Shown piece by piece: positions 50,293-62,300 of a DNA stretch of 64,000 bases. How positions within the stretch are numbered: position 1 is the stretch's first letter; each line of letters opens with the position of its first letter. This DNA is from Chitinophaga filiformis (GTDB taxonomy: Bacteria; Bacteroidota; Bacteroidia; Chitinophagales; Chitinophagaceae). The stretch covers positions 4,815,001 to 4,879,000 of the forward strand of contig NZ_CP095855.1 in the NCBI RefSeq assembly GCF_023100805.1, given 5' to 3'. A model generated the notes under the pieces. That model was not told the DNA's origin. It worked only from the letters and a program-made list of their open reading frames with translations, and did no database searches. The position numbers and the translations under genes are program-made.

Positions 50293-50895
50293 ATGAGAAA
50301 AATAGAACTGGAAATAGTTGCTTTATCGCACAGCATTACGCAAACACATTCTTACGCCGTAGTATTAGGAGAGGTGAACGGTTTGCGCCGCCTCCCTATT
50401 GTGATTGGCGGGTTTGAAGCACAGGCTATCGCTGTGGCATTAGAGAAAATGCAACCCAGCCGCCCACTGACACACGATCTGATGAAAAACTTTATGAATG
50501 CTTTTAATATAGAGCTGCATGAAGTCGTGATCAGTAACCTGCAGGAAGGAATTTTTTATTCTAAATTGATCTGTTATAGTAATGAAGAAACAATAGAGAT
50601 AGACTCACGTACTTCTGATGCCCTGGCATTGGCCGTACGTTTCGGCTGTCCTATCTTTACTTACGAGAATATTCTGAACAGCGCTGGCATCCTGCTCGAT
50701 GATCCTGCCGGTAAGAAAAGCGGTGTAAAACCCGTTACTCCCACCATCTCAGAACATGAAAAAGGAGCGGAAGACGATCTCAAAGTGCTGAACCTGGACG
50801 AGCTTACACAGCTGCTGCAGGAAGTGCTGGAACAGGAAGATTACATCCGCGCCATCGCTATCCGCGACGAGATCAATAGCCGTAAGAGCCGCTGA
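50293..50895 (+). CDS. bifunctional nuclease (BFN/DUF151) family protein with UVR motif
   Basis: This 200-residue protein has the BFN domain (about 1-135) with RRLPIVIGGFEAQAIAVALE, SRPLTHDLMKNFMNAFNIEL and IDSRTSDALALAVRFGCPIF. A C-terminal UVR-type helical hairpin (about 165-198) follows: LTQLLQEVLEQEDYIRAIAI and RDEINSRKSR, as in UvrB/UvrC-binding motifs. Proteins of this kind are reported to have both RNase and DNase activity. The combination BFN plus UVR is the usual one in bacteria. It lies between etfA and ispE and ends in a strong terminator. Confidence 0.9.
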   Translation: MRKIELEIVALSHSITQTHSYAVVLGEVNGLRRLPIVIGGFEAQAIAVALEKMQPSRPLTHDLMKNFMNAFNIELHEVVISNLQEGIFYSKLICYSNEETIEIDSRTSDALALAVRFGCPIFTYENILNSAGILLDDPAGKKSGVKPVTPTISEHEKGAEDDLKVLNLDELTQLLQEVLEQEDYIRAIAIRDEINSRKSR

Positions 50896-50933
50896 TAAAC
50901 CTCCTTCGCATTTACTATTACAAAATAAACGAT

Positions 50934-50970
50934 CCATAAACCATAGTGCTCCTATGGTTTATGGCTTTTT
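50934..50970 (+). terminator. terminator after the bifunctional nuclease gene
   Basis: CCATAAACCATAG and CTATGGTTTATGG form a perfect 13-pair stem around a five-base loop, followed by CTTTTT. It sits between the nuclease gene and the ispE start. Confidence 0.85.
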
Positions 50971-50979
50971 ATAGACACC

Positions 50980-51786
50980 ATGATCGTCTTTCCGAACTGT
51001 AAGATAAACCTGGGACTGCATGTAGTCAGCAAACGCGCTGATGGCTTCCACGAGCTGGAAACAGTATTCTATCCGCTGCCACTGACGGACGCTCTGGAGG
51101 TGATCAGCCCCTGTAGCCTGCAATTTGCTGCCAGCGGTATTGCTGTTCCCGGCAACAGCGCTGACAATCTTTGCCTGAAGGCCTGGCAATTGCTAAAACA
51201 GGATTTTCGGGCACTTCCGGAGGTCAACATTCACCTGCATAAGAACATTCCCATAGGAGCCGGATTAGGCGGAGGATCTGCAGATGCGGCATTCATGCTG
51301 CAGTTGCTGAACAACCGTTTTCAGCTGGGTATTACGGAAGAGCGGTTATTGATCTATGCCGCACAGCTGGGAAGCGACTGCCCCTTCTTTATACAGAATA
51401 AACCCTGTTATGCTACCGGCAGAGGCGAGATCATGACGCCGATAGACCTGGACCTCTCCGGCTGGTCTTTTGTATTGGTATATCCGGGCATTCATATCAA
51501 CACAGGCTGGGCGTTCAGCCGTATTACCCCAAAGGCGCCGGCATTATCGTTAAGGGAAAATATCCTGCAACCGGTGGAAACATGGCAGCATACCATTAGC
51601 AACGATTTTGAAGCGCCGGTACTCGATGCACATCCGGAGCTGGCAGCCATTAAAGAAAAATTATATGCAGCGGGAGCGGTATATGCGGCGATGAGCGGCA
51701 GCGGCTCAGCTTTTGTGGGGATCTTTCCTAAAAACAAAACAGCCGGTATTACGTTTGACACCGGCTACAAAGTGTTTACTTTATAA
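50980..51786 (+). CDS. ispE: 4-diphosphocytidyl-2-C-methyl-D-erythritol kinase IspE
   Basis: This 268-residue GHMP-family kinase adds a phosphate in the MEP pathway of isoprenoid synthesis. It has MIVFPNCKINLGLHVVSKRA with the conserved substrate-binding region, and the ATP loop HKNIPIGAGLGGGSADAAFM near residue 92. The C-terminal GHMP motif is YAAMSGSGSAFVGIFPK near 233. Length is normal. Its last 16 codons and 56 bases of downstream DNA are repeated in tandem just after the stop codon. Expression seems independent, because a terminator precedes it directly. Confidence 0.95.
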   Translation: MIVFPNCKINLGLHVVSKRADGFHELETVFYPLPLTDALEVISPCSLQFAASGIAVPGNSADNLCLKAWQLLKQDFRALPEVNIHLHKNIPIGAGLGGGSADAAFMLQLLNNRFQLGITEERLLIYAAQLGSDCPFFIQNKPCYATGRGEIMTPIDLDLSGWSFVLVYPGIHINTGWAFSRITPKAPALSLRENILQPVETWQHTISNDFEAPVLDAHPELAAIKEKLYAAGAVYAAMSGSGSAFVGIFPKNKTAGITFDTGYKVFTL

Positions 51787-52004
51787 ACCAATCATGGCTT
51801 GTTTCTTTAAAGGGCTAGTTAGCGCTTGCATACTTCATGAAAACTAAACAGCCGGTATTACATTTGACAGCAGCTACAAAGTGTTTACTTTATAAACCAA
51901 TCATGGCTTGTTTCTTTAAGGGGCTAGTCAGCGCTTGCATACTTCATGAAAACTAAACAGCCGGTATTACATTCAACACCGGCTACAAAGTATCTATCTT
52001 ATAA
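51736..52004 (+). repeat. tandem copies of the ispE 3' end (period 109 bases)
   Basis: The last ispE codons (TAGITFDTGYKVFTL) and the following 56 bases recur with a 109-base period: the sequence AGCCGGTATTAC starts at 51741, 51850 and 51959. The second copy reads TAGITFDSSYKVFTL and the third TAGITFNTGYKVSIL, each ending in a stop in the same position. They lack starts and are not genes. A fourth, lone copy is at about 52210-52265. Each unit except the second also contains an AGCCGG-N14-CCGGCT hairpin. Confidence 0.8.
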
Positions 52005-52131
52005 TTGTCGTTCCCACATCTAACGGAAGGCGCTGACATTTGAATATTTGTATTCCAATCGGGATAAAATTATTTTACGAAAGCTATAAGCGCTTTAATA
52101 CCTCACATAACATTACTCAATCATCACAACT

Positions 52132-52200
52132 AAATCATTCTCGTCGATAGGACTCCACAGGAGTCCATTTGTTTGTAGCCCGGGGTGACAACCCCGGGAT
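52132..52200. repeat. palindromic repeat element, copy 2
   Basis: The block AATCATTCTCGTCGATAGGA with the hairpin GGACTCC-ACA-GGAGTCC, then TTTGTTTGTAGCCCGGGG and a second hairpin (CGGGGT-GACA-ACCCCG) matches 5523-5592. Spacing and order are the same, although no gene is shared by the two places. Confidence 0.6.
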
Positions 52201-52209
52201 CCCGGGATC

Positions 52210-52265
52210 ATCCCCAAAACAAGATAGCCGGCATTGCATTCAACACCGGCTACGAAGTATTTATC
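52210..52265 (+). repeat. fourth, separated copy of the ispE tail
   Basis: The plus-strand frame reads KIAGIAFNTGYEVFIL, close to the ispE end. The hairpin AGCCGG-N14-CCGGCT at 52226-52251 lies 32 bases after the stop of rplT and may serve as its terminator on the minus strand. Confidence 0.6.
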
Positions 52266-52282
52266 TTACAGTTACGATCCGC

Positions 52283-52627
52283 TTATTTTACGGAAGCGAT
52301 CAGGCTTTTGAAAGTTGCTGGTTCATTCATTGCCAGATCAGCCAACACCTTCCTGTTCAGGTCGATATTCTTTTCAGACAATTTATGGATAAACTCAGAG
52401 TAAGTCAGACCTTCTGCTCTTGCAGCAGCGTTGATACGAGCGATCCACAGCTGACGGTAGTTTCTCTTCTTAAGTTTACGGCCTACATAGCTATATGTAA
52501 GACCTTTCTCCAATACGTTCTTGGCTACGGTATAAACATTTTTCCTTTTACCGTAGAAGCCTTTGGCCTGCTTTAATATTTTCTTCCTGCGGGCCCTGGA
52601 AGCAACTGCATTTACTGAACGAGGCAT
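52283..52627 (-). CDS. rplT: 50S ribosomal protein L20
   Basis: This 114-residue protein is a complete L20, which binds 23S rRNA early in assembly of the large subunit. It opens [20 protein letters not shown] and then [20 protein letters not shown], continues [20 protein letters not shown], and ends with the helical domain [20 protein letters not shown]. It follows rpmI with a 51-base gap. Confidence 0.97.
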   Translation of the reverse strand: MPRSVNAVASRARRKKILKQAKGFYGKRKNVYTVAKNVLEKGLTYSYVGRKLKKRNYRQLWIARINAAARAEGLTYSEFIHKLSEKNIDLNRKVLADLAMNEPATFKSLIASVK

Positions 52628-52678
52628 ATAGTGCTTTTTTGATCAGGTTAATAATTAATTACACAACACCACATCTCA

Positions 52679-52876
52679 TTATCTGAGAGCAAGCATTCTT
52701 TTTACCAGGTCCAGGTTAGCTGAACTAACAAGGCTGCTACCTCTCAGGTGGCGTTTTCTTTTGGTAGACTTCTTGGTCAACAGGTGACTTTTGAAGGCAT
52801 TATACCGCTTAATCTGTCCGCTCCCGGTCACCTTGAAGGTCTTCTTCGCCCGGGAATGAGTCTTTACTTTGGGCAT
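52679..52876 (-). CDS. rpmI: 50S ribosomal protein L35
   Basis: This 65-residue protein is a complete L35. It begins [20 protein letters not shown] and has the basic stretch [20 protein letters not shown]. It is the first gene of a two-gene transcript with rplT. In most bacteria infC precedes it; here a promoter lies directly upstream and infC is not in the window. Confidence 0.97.
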   Translation of the reverse strand: MPKVKTHSRAKKTFKVTGSGQIKRYNAFKSHLLTKKSTKRKRHLRGSSLVSSANLDLVKRMLALR

Positions 52877-52896
52877 CTTACATCAAATTTGGTCTG

Positions 52897-52926
52897 CAAA
52901 GGTAGGTAATTATTTTAAACAACAAA
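52897..52926 (-). promoter_or_regulatory. promoter of rpmI-rplT
   Basis: On the minus strand TTTG (52923-52926), 18 bases and TACCTTTG (52897-52904) match the Bacteroidota promoter, 20 bases before the L35 start codon. Confidence 0.75.
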
Positions 52927-53160
52927 CGGCCAATATAAAATAATTATTAACGTCCTAAGGGTGTGGATAACTTTTGACCGCCTGATTAAACTTTTTTTTC
53001 ACACTGTTAAGATACTGAATATCAAATTCCCCCCGCCCTCCTATTTCCAATTATCCTTCCATTTCTCGATTTAGAATATATACACATTTTTTATATTTAC
53101 TATATTAGTTCTAATTTTAATTTTAAAATAGTCTCATTTCTTAGCCATATCAAGTAAAAA

Positions 53161-53274
53161 ATGATCAAGCCTATGGAAACACTTTACACTTCTCAAAAAG
53201 CCATTCCGGTGCAGGATTGGACATCCTATCGATCGGTAAAACATTGTAAATCTGTCAGTTGGCGTGACGTCTAA
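53161..53274 (+). CDS. possible 37-residue leader peptide before the giant protein gene
   Basis: An ATG at 53161 opens 37 codons, MIKPMETLYTSQKAIPVQDW then TSYRSVKHCKSVSWRDV, ending at 53274, 40 bases before the giant gene. The sequence has no signal peptide and no relative that I know. It lies in the 5' region where the giant gene's mRNA leader would be. The rest of the 52927-53314 region is very AT-rich and holds no other gene. Treat as speculative. Confidence 0.3.
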   Translation: MIKPMETLYTSQKAIPVQDWTSYRSVKHCKSVSWRDV

Positions 53275-53314
53275 ATCACATCATCCTGATACTCTTTTCA
53301 CAAAACACCTACTG

Positions 53315-56300
53315 ATGAAAAAGATTCTAATCCTATTATATATGATGATGTGTTGCGCTATCGGAATAGTGCAGGCACAGACCATATATGTTAACACACC
53401 GGATACGGTCTGTATCTCGACCGCCAGTAGCACGGCGGGGCAGACCAAGTACCTCAGCGTCAACGCAATGGTCGTTACCTCTAACAGATATAAGGTAACG
53501 GAGCAGGCCTCGTGGGCTATAGCTGGCCCGACAGGCAGCGCGGCTGACTATGAAGTCCTCTACACAGGGAATACGTCTGCGGTCACAAAGGCGGATAAAC
53601 TGACGAAGACCAAGTCGCTGACATTGCAGTTCCTCGTGCCGGGTACCTATACCCTGACGATCACATTACCTTACACGGATAATGGGGTCCCCAGGACATC
53701 TGTTCAGACCAAGAAGATCGTTGCGATGGACTGTACCATTAGTACGTGCGGTTCCAACGAGGCGAATGATAAACCCGGCTTCTTTGAAGATTTCGGCACC
53801 TTATCAGGTTCTGGCATTGTTCGCCGTCCCTACCCTATCAATGGCGTAGTAACTTACGACTACCAGGGTAGCGGAGATCTGGCGGACAACTACTATTCAA
53901 TAGCAAACAACACACAGCTCAAGGGGGACTGGGTCTACAACACGGACCACACTGGTAACAACCGTGGTGGTATGTTGGTTGCCAACTCCGCCTACGAGCC
54001 AAGGAGATTTTATCAGAAGACCGTCACAGGTCTTTGTAAAGGATCCGTTTATAATTTTAGTGCCTGGTTGATAAACATCAACCCTATCGGCGTTTTTGAA
54101 AGTGGTTGCGTATCCGGTTATAGATATGCCGGTGTAACCTTCCAGGTAGTGAATGCTGCCAACCCAAGCCAGATCCTGGCTAACTTCCCGACTTACAACG
54201 TATCAATGGACCTGAGTGCTCCTAACGGCAGCTGGCAGAAATATGGAGGATCTTTCACGGTTCCTTCGAACATTGACTCGGTTAAAGTACTCATCATTAA
54301 CAACAAGCCTGGTGGTTGTGGTAACGATATCGCGATCGATGATATCGAATTCGCATATTGTAGCCCGACCATTACTGCTTCTATTAAAGGTAAAACTGAT
54401 AATCTGGCGGAGGTTGTCTGCGAAGGCGCTCCGATCACACTTACATCTAATTTTACTCCTGCCAACTATTTCGTAAATCCGGCCTACCAATGGGAAATGA
54501 GTGATGACGAAGGTCTCACCTGGATGAACGTACCATTTGGTACCAATACTTCAAAAGACCTCGTGATCGGTCCGGGCCAGCTGAAAGGCACCAGGACCGT
54601 TCCTACGTCTTACCGTTTCCGCGTCCGCATTTATGAAACCGGGAGTGACGCCGTCACGTGCGCCTCGCCCTCGGAATACGTCCGGTTGACGATACTGCCG
54701 ATGCCGACGCTTTACCTGACGAAGAGCCAGGTCTGCGCGGGAGCATATGTTGAATTACAGGCGTCCGGAGGTTTCGACAGGTTCACCTGGAGAGACTTGC
54801 CAGGATATGTAGGCGCTACCCGTACAATACAGGTAAAAGGTGACACCACTATTATGGTGTATGGTTACGTGGACTATGCAGACGGACATACCTGCGTGGA
54901 CTCAAACACTGCATTTATCAAGTCTGTCGACAAACCTGTTGTCGATGTCATTTCCACTTCACAGAATATCTGTGCCGGTTCTTCTGTTGATATCCGTATC
55001 AATGACGCGCTGGCCGGAAATACCATTAACTGGTACCAGGGTCCTGATGCAGGAGGTGTACTTACACCGTTGCCTCAGTACGATGGTATGACAGAGTTGG
55101 TCCAGGTTCAGATTAACAATGCTGCTCAGGGCGTATTTACAGTAGTCGTAAAAGACCCAAGTAATACCTGTCAGGTACAATCTGCTCCATTCATTGTTAA
55201 TGTAACACCGGTACCGGTTGCCAATGCCGGACCAGACCAGATGGCCTGCGCCAGCATCAACACTACGGGTAACTTCACCATGGCTGCATTGCTGAATTCC
55301 GGCGAATCCGGGGTATGGACAATAGACACCCTGTGGGGACCTGGTGCAGATCCTGCGCTGACTGCTGCTAACTTTAAAGATTATGCCAGCATTCAGTTCC
55401 CGAACCTTGCGAAAACAAGGGTAACGTTGAAAAAAGGCGGTATAACCGTAAGGTTTAAATGGACAGTGAAAGCTACTGCCAACACAGCCTGCTCCAGCAG
55501 CGACTTCGTTGAGGTAACGCTCCTGTACGACCCAACCTTCAGTGATGCTGGCCGCGATACCACCCTCTGTGCCAGCAACGTGTTTACGATGAATGCCAGC
55601 AAGCCGGATGGAACACTGACCGGTCCTTATGCGGAAAGCGGTACATGGAAACTCATATCCGGTAACGCCACCATCGCAAACGTTAATGCATATAATACAA
55701 CAGTTACATCTAATGTTGCTGAGCAGGATATCGTGCTGACATGGTCCATCACCAATGCCGCGAACTGTACGCCAAGCATTGACACTGTTGTACTACATAA
55801 AACAAGCCGCCCGGTAATTACGCTGAAGCCATCTATTATTACCTGTAGCACATCCGGTACATTCTCAATTGATACCCTGTCTACAAAAGGTAATCCGGAT
55901 ACTTACAGCATTAGCGCCGGTACTCCTGCCCTCCCTGGCTTCACTGCTGTTACCAACCAGCCCATCACGGCATGGCCGATAGTAGTGAACTACCCTGCGG
56001 GCACTCCACGTGGCGTATACAACTTCAACCTGAGCTATAAGAATAGCCTGAATGCAGGTTGTGACTCCACCGTTCCTTTCTCAGTGAGCGTAGAAACGCC
56101 TCCTGTAGATCCGACCGGGGTAACCGTAGGCTCTCCCAATATCTGTACTTCCGGTACTACCACGCTGACTGTTGTAGGCGGAAGCCTGGGGCAGAAAGCT
56201 GACGGTACGCCAAACGGAACATGGGTATGGTACGCCGGAGGTTGTGGAACAGGTACTCCTGTTGGTACTGGTCCTTCCATTACCGTAGCAGTGAACGCTA

Positions 56301-59300
56301 CCACCACTTATTATGTGCGCGCTGAAACAACTGGTGCATGTTCCAATACAGCCTGCGCAAGCGGTACTGTAACCGTATACCAGATGCCGACTGCGGCAAA
56401 CGCAGGTCCGGACCAGACCAAGTGTAACACCACTGCCTTCACCATGGCTGCCAATGCAGCTTCTGTTGGTACAGGTACATGGACACTGCCTGGCGGTACT
56501 ACTGCTACCATCACTGCCGGTCAGCAGAACAATCCTGCCGCAGTCATCAATGTACCTGCCGGTGTAACCGTAACAGCTACATGGACCATCACCAATGGTG
56601 TTTGTACCACTTCCGACCAGGTGGTATTAACTAATAATGCGCTGCCAACAGCGACTGCTGGTCCTAACCAGACCAAGTGTAACACGACCGCCTTCACCAT
56701 GGCAGCTAATACACCTGCTGCCGGTCAGACCGGAACCTGGACACTGCCTGGTGGTACCACTGCAACCATCACTGCCGGTCAGGCAAACAACCCTGCCGCG
56801 GTAATCAATGTACCTGCCGGTGTAACTGTGGTAGCTACATGGACCGTTGTAAATGGTACCTGCTCCGTTTCTTCTACTGTAACACTGAAGAACGACGCAC
56901 TGCCAACAGCTAATGCCGGTCCTAACCAGACCAAGTGTAACACGACCAGCTTCACCATGGCAGCTAACACACCTGCTGCGGGTCAGACAGGTACATGGAC
57001 ACTGCCTGGTGGTACTACTGCTACCATCACCGCTGGTCAGGCAAACAACCCTGCCGCAGTAATTAACGTACCTGTTGGTGTAACTGTAGTAGCAACATGG
57101 ACCGTAGTAAACGGTTCCTGCTCTGTTTCTTCTACAGTAACACTGAAAAACGATGCGCCGCCAACTACACCTGCTGCTGGCGCTGATCAGACAAAATGTA
57201 ATAATTCTTCCTTCACGCTGGCTGCTAACGCACCTACTGTTGGAACAGGCGCATGGAGCGTGGTGTCTTCCACTCCTGCAGGGTTCACTTTCCCTGCTGC
57301 GAGCGTGAACAACCCGACTGCTGCTATCACTGTTCCTGCTGGTACAACAGTAACGCTGCGCTGGACCATCACGAACGGTACCTGCTCTCTCTCTGATGAC
57401 GTGGTACTGAAAAATGACGCTCCGCCAACAACTGCTGCTGCCGGTGCTGACCAGGTAAAATGTAATACGCCTTCCTTCACACTGGCTGCTAATGCACCTA
57501 CTGTTGGAACAGGTGCATGGAGCGTGGTGTCTTCTAATCCTGCAGGATATATTTTCCCTGCTGCGAGCGTGAACAACCCGACCGCTACCATCACTGTGAC
57601 TGCCGGTACAACGGTAACACTGCGCTGGACTACCACAAACGGAACCTGTAGCACTACAGACGACGTTGTGCTGACCAACAGCCCACTGCCTACTACGCCA
57701 AATGCCGGTGCAGATCAGACCAAGTGTAATACACCTTCCTTCACACTGGCTGCTAACGCGCCTACTGTTGGAACAGGTGCATGGAGCGTGGTGTCTTCTT
57801 CTCCTGCAGGTTTCACTTTCCCTGCTGCGAGCGTGAGCAACCCGGCTGCTACCATCACCGTACCTGCCGGTACTACTGTAACGCTCCGCTGGACGATCAC
57901 TAATGGTACCTGCGTTTTAACTGACGATGTTGTATTAAAGAACGATGCTGCGCCAACTACAGCTGCTGCTGGTCCTGACCAGTCTCAGTGTAACACCCCA
58001 ACCTTCACACTGGCTGCCAACGCGCCAACTGTCGGAACAGGTGCATGGAGCGTAGTTTCTTCTTCTCCTGCTGGTTTCACTTTCCCTGCAGCCAGCATAA
58101 ATAATCCGACTGCTGCTATCACTGTACCTGCCGGTACTACGGTAACACTGCGTTGGACGATCACCAATGGTAGCTGTGCTTCTGCTGATGATGTAACTCT
58201 CATTAACTATGTAGCACCAACTGCGGCTAACGCAGGTGCTGACCAGACCAAGTGTAACACGACTTCCTTCACCATGGCGGCTAACGCAGCTTCTGTTGGT
58301 ACAGGTACATGGACACTGCCTGGCGGTACTACCGCTACTATCACTGCCGGTCAGCAGAACAATCCTGCCGCAGTCATCAATGTACCTGCCGGTGTAACCG
58401 TAACAGCTACATGGACCATCACCAATGGTGTTTGTACCACTTCCGACCAGGTGGTATTAACTAATAATGCGCTGCCAACAGCGACTGCTGGTCCTAACCA
58501 GACCAAGTGTAACACGACCGCCTTCACCATGGCAGCTAATACACCTGCTGCCGGTCAGACCGGAACCTGGACACTGCCTGGTGGTACCACTGCAACCATC
58601 ACTGCCGGTCAGGCAAACAACCCTGCCGCGGTAATCAATGTACCTGCCGGTGTAACTGTGGTAGCTACATGGACCGTTGTAAATGGTACCTGCTCCGTTT
58701 CTTCTACTGTAACACTGAAGAACGACGCACTGCCAACAGCTAATGCCGGTCCTAACCAGACCAAGTGTAACACGACCAGCTTCACCATGGCAGCTAACAC
58801 ACCTGCTGCGGGTCAGACAGGTACATGGACACTGCCTGGTGGTACTACTGCTACCATCACCGCTGGTCAGGCAAACAACCCTGCCGCAGTAATTAACGTA
58901 CCTGTTGGTGTAACTGTAGTAGCAACATGGACCGTAGTAAACGGTTCCTGCTCTGTTTCTTCTACAGTAACACTGAAAAACGATGCGCCGCCAACTACAC
59001 CTGCTGCTGGCGCTGATCAGACAAAATGTAATAATTCTTCCTTCACGCTGGCTGCTAACGCACCTACTGTTGGAACAGGCGCATGGAGCGTGGTGTCTTC
59101 CACTCCTGCAGGGTTCACTTTCCCTGCTGCGAGCGTGAACAACCCGACTGCTGCTATCACTGTTCCTGCTGGTACAACAGTAACGCTGCGCTGGACCATC
59201 ACGAACGGTACCTGCTCTCTCTCTGATGACGTGGTACTGAAAAATGACGCTCCGCCAACAACTGCTGCTGCCGGTGCTGACCAGGTAAAATGTAATACGC

Positions 59301-62300
59301 CTTCCTTCACACTGGCTGCTAATGCACCTACTGTTGGAACAGGTGCATGGAGCGTGGTGTCTTCTAATCCTGCAGGATATATTTTCCCTGCTGCGAGCGT
59401 GAACAACCCGACCGCTACCATCACTGTGACTGCCGGTACAACGGTAACACTGCGCTGGACTACCACAAACGGAACCTGTACCACTACAGACGACGTTGTG
59501 CTGACCAACAATGCGCTGCCTACTACGCCCGCTGCTGGTGCAGATCAGACCAAGTGTAATACACCTTCCTTCACACTGGCTGCTAACGCGCCAACTGTTG
59601 GAACAGGTGCATGGAGCGTGGTGTCTTCTACTCCTGCAGGATTTACTTTCCCTGCGGCGAGCGTAAGCAACCCAACAGCTACCATCACCGTACCTGCCGG
59701 TACTTCAGTGACGCTCCGCTGGACGATCACTAACGGTACCTGCGTATTGACTGATGATGTTGTATTAACGAACGATGCTGCGCCTACTACTGCTGCTGCT
59801 GGTCCTGACCAGTCTCAGTGTAACACCCCTTCCTTCACACTGGCTGCTAACGCGCCAACTGTAGGAACTGGTGCATGGAGCGTAGTTTCTTCTTCTCCTG
59901 CTGGTTTCACTTTCCCTGCAGCCAGCATAAATAACCCAACTGCGGTTATCACTGTACCTGCCGGTACTACGGTAACATTGCGTTGGACTATCACCAATGG
60001 TAGCTGTAGTTCTGCTGATGATATAACTCTCATCAACTATGTAGCACCAACTGCGGCTAACGCAGGTGCAGACCAGGCCAAGTGTAACACCACAGCCTTC
60101 ACCATGGCGGCTAATGCAGCTTCTGTTGGTACAGGTACATGGACACTGCCTGCCGGTTCTACCGCTACTATTACTGCCGGTCAGCAAAACAATCCTGCCG
60201 CGGTAATCAACGTACCTGTTGGTACTTCTGTAGTGGCTACATGGACTATCACCAATGGTGTTTGTACCACTTCTGACCAGGTAACATTAACCAACGATGC
60301 GCTGCCAACAGCGACTGCTGGTCCTAACCAGACCAAGTGTAACACAACCGCCTTCACCATGGCAGCTAATACACCTGCTGCCGGTCAGACCGGTACATGG
60401 ACACTGCCTGGTGGTACCACTGCTACCATCACTGCCGGTCAGCAGAACAACCCGGCTGCGGTAATTAATGTACCTGCTGGTGTAACTGTAGTGGCTACAT
60501 GGACCGTGGTAAATGGTACCTGCTCTGTTTCTTCAACTGTAACGCTGAAGAACGATGTACTGCCAACAGCGACTGCCGGTCCTAACCAGACCAAGTGTAA
60601 CACCACTGCCTTCACAATGGCTGCTAACACGCCTGCGGTAGGTATCGGTACCTGGACACTGCCTGCTGGTTCAACAGCTACCATTACTGCTGGTCAGGCG
60701 AACAATCCTGCTGCGGTAATCAACGTACCTGTTGGTACTTCTGTAGTAGCTACATGGACTGTAGTAAATGGTTCCTGCTCTGTTTCTTCAACGGTAACGC
60801 TGACAAACGATGCACCACCAACTACACCTAATGCTGGTGCAGATCAGACAAAATGTAACAATTCATCCTTCACACTGGCTGCTAACGCGGCAACTGTTGG
60901 AACAGGTACATGGAGCGTGGTTTCTTCTTCTCCTGCAGGATTCACTTTCCCTGCTGCGAGCGTGAACAACCCGACTGCTGCCATCACTGTGCCTGCCGGT
61001 ACAACAGTAACATTGCGCTGGACCATCACTAACGGTACCTGCTCTCTTTCTGACGACGTGGTACTGACCAATGATGCGCCGCCAACAACTGCTGCTGCTG
61101 GTGCTGACCAGGAAAACTGTAATAATCCTTCCTTCACACTGGCTGCTAATGCACCAACTGTAGGAACCGGTAAATGGAGCGTAGTATCCTCTACTCCTGC
61201 CGGATTTACATTCCCTGCGGCGAGCGTAAGCAACCCAACCGCTGCTATCACTGTACCTGCCGGTACAACGGTAACACTGCGCTGGACCATCACTAACGGC
61301 AGCTGTACTTCTACAGATGACGTTACCCTGATCAACAACGCTCAGCCAACCACTCCGGCTGCCGGCGCTGACCAGGAAAAATGTAATACACCTTCCTTCA
61401 CACTGGCTGCTAACGCGCCAACTGTTGGAACAGGTGCATGGAGCGTGGTGTCTTCTACTCCTGCAGGATTTACTTTCCCTGCTGCGAGCGTAAGCAACCC
61501 AACTGCTACCATCACCGTACCTGCTGGTACTACCGTGACGCTCCGCTGGACCATCACTAACGGTACCTGCGTTTTAAGCGACGATGTGACGCTGACTAAC
61601 GATGCAGCTCCGGCTCCGGCAAACGCGGGTCCTGACCAACAGGAATGTAACAATACTTCAACCTTTACCCTGGCGGCCAATGCTCCGTCTGTGGCTGGTG
61701 CAACCGGTACATGGACAGTGGTATCTCCTGCCAGCTTTACTTTCCCTGCGGCTCAGGTGAACAACCCTGCCGCCAGCATCAGCATCCCTGCTGGTACCGT
61801 CCTGACACTGAAATGGACGATCACCAATGGTGTATGTACTACAAATGATGATGTGGTGCTGACCAACTTCGCAGAACCTGATGTAGCTGATGCAGGTCCT
61901 GACCAGTCTAAATGTGCTGGTACTGACTTCGTAATGGCTGCCAATACTCCAACTGTGCCTGGCGCCGTAGGTACCTGGACCGTGATCAGCGGTGCAGCTA
62001 CGATCAAGGCCGGTGAAGAGAACCTGGCTGCAGCACATATCACTGTTGCAAACGGTGCTACTGCTGTACTCCGCTGGACCATGAAGAATGGCCTGTGTGA
62101 AAACTTCGACGAAGTTTCCCTGACCAACTTCCTGACTCCTTCTCCTGCTAATGCAGGCCCTGATCAGCGTGATTGTAACAATCCAACATTCGCGATGACA
62201 GCAAATGCTCCGGATGTTCCTGGTGCTACCGGTACCTGGACACTGGCTGCAGGATCTCCCGGTACAATCACACCGGGTGATGAAAACAAACCTGATGCTG

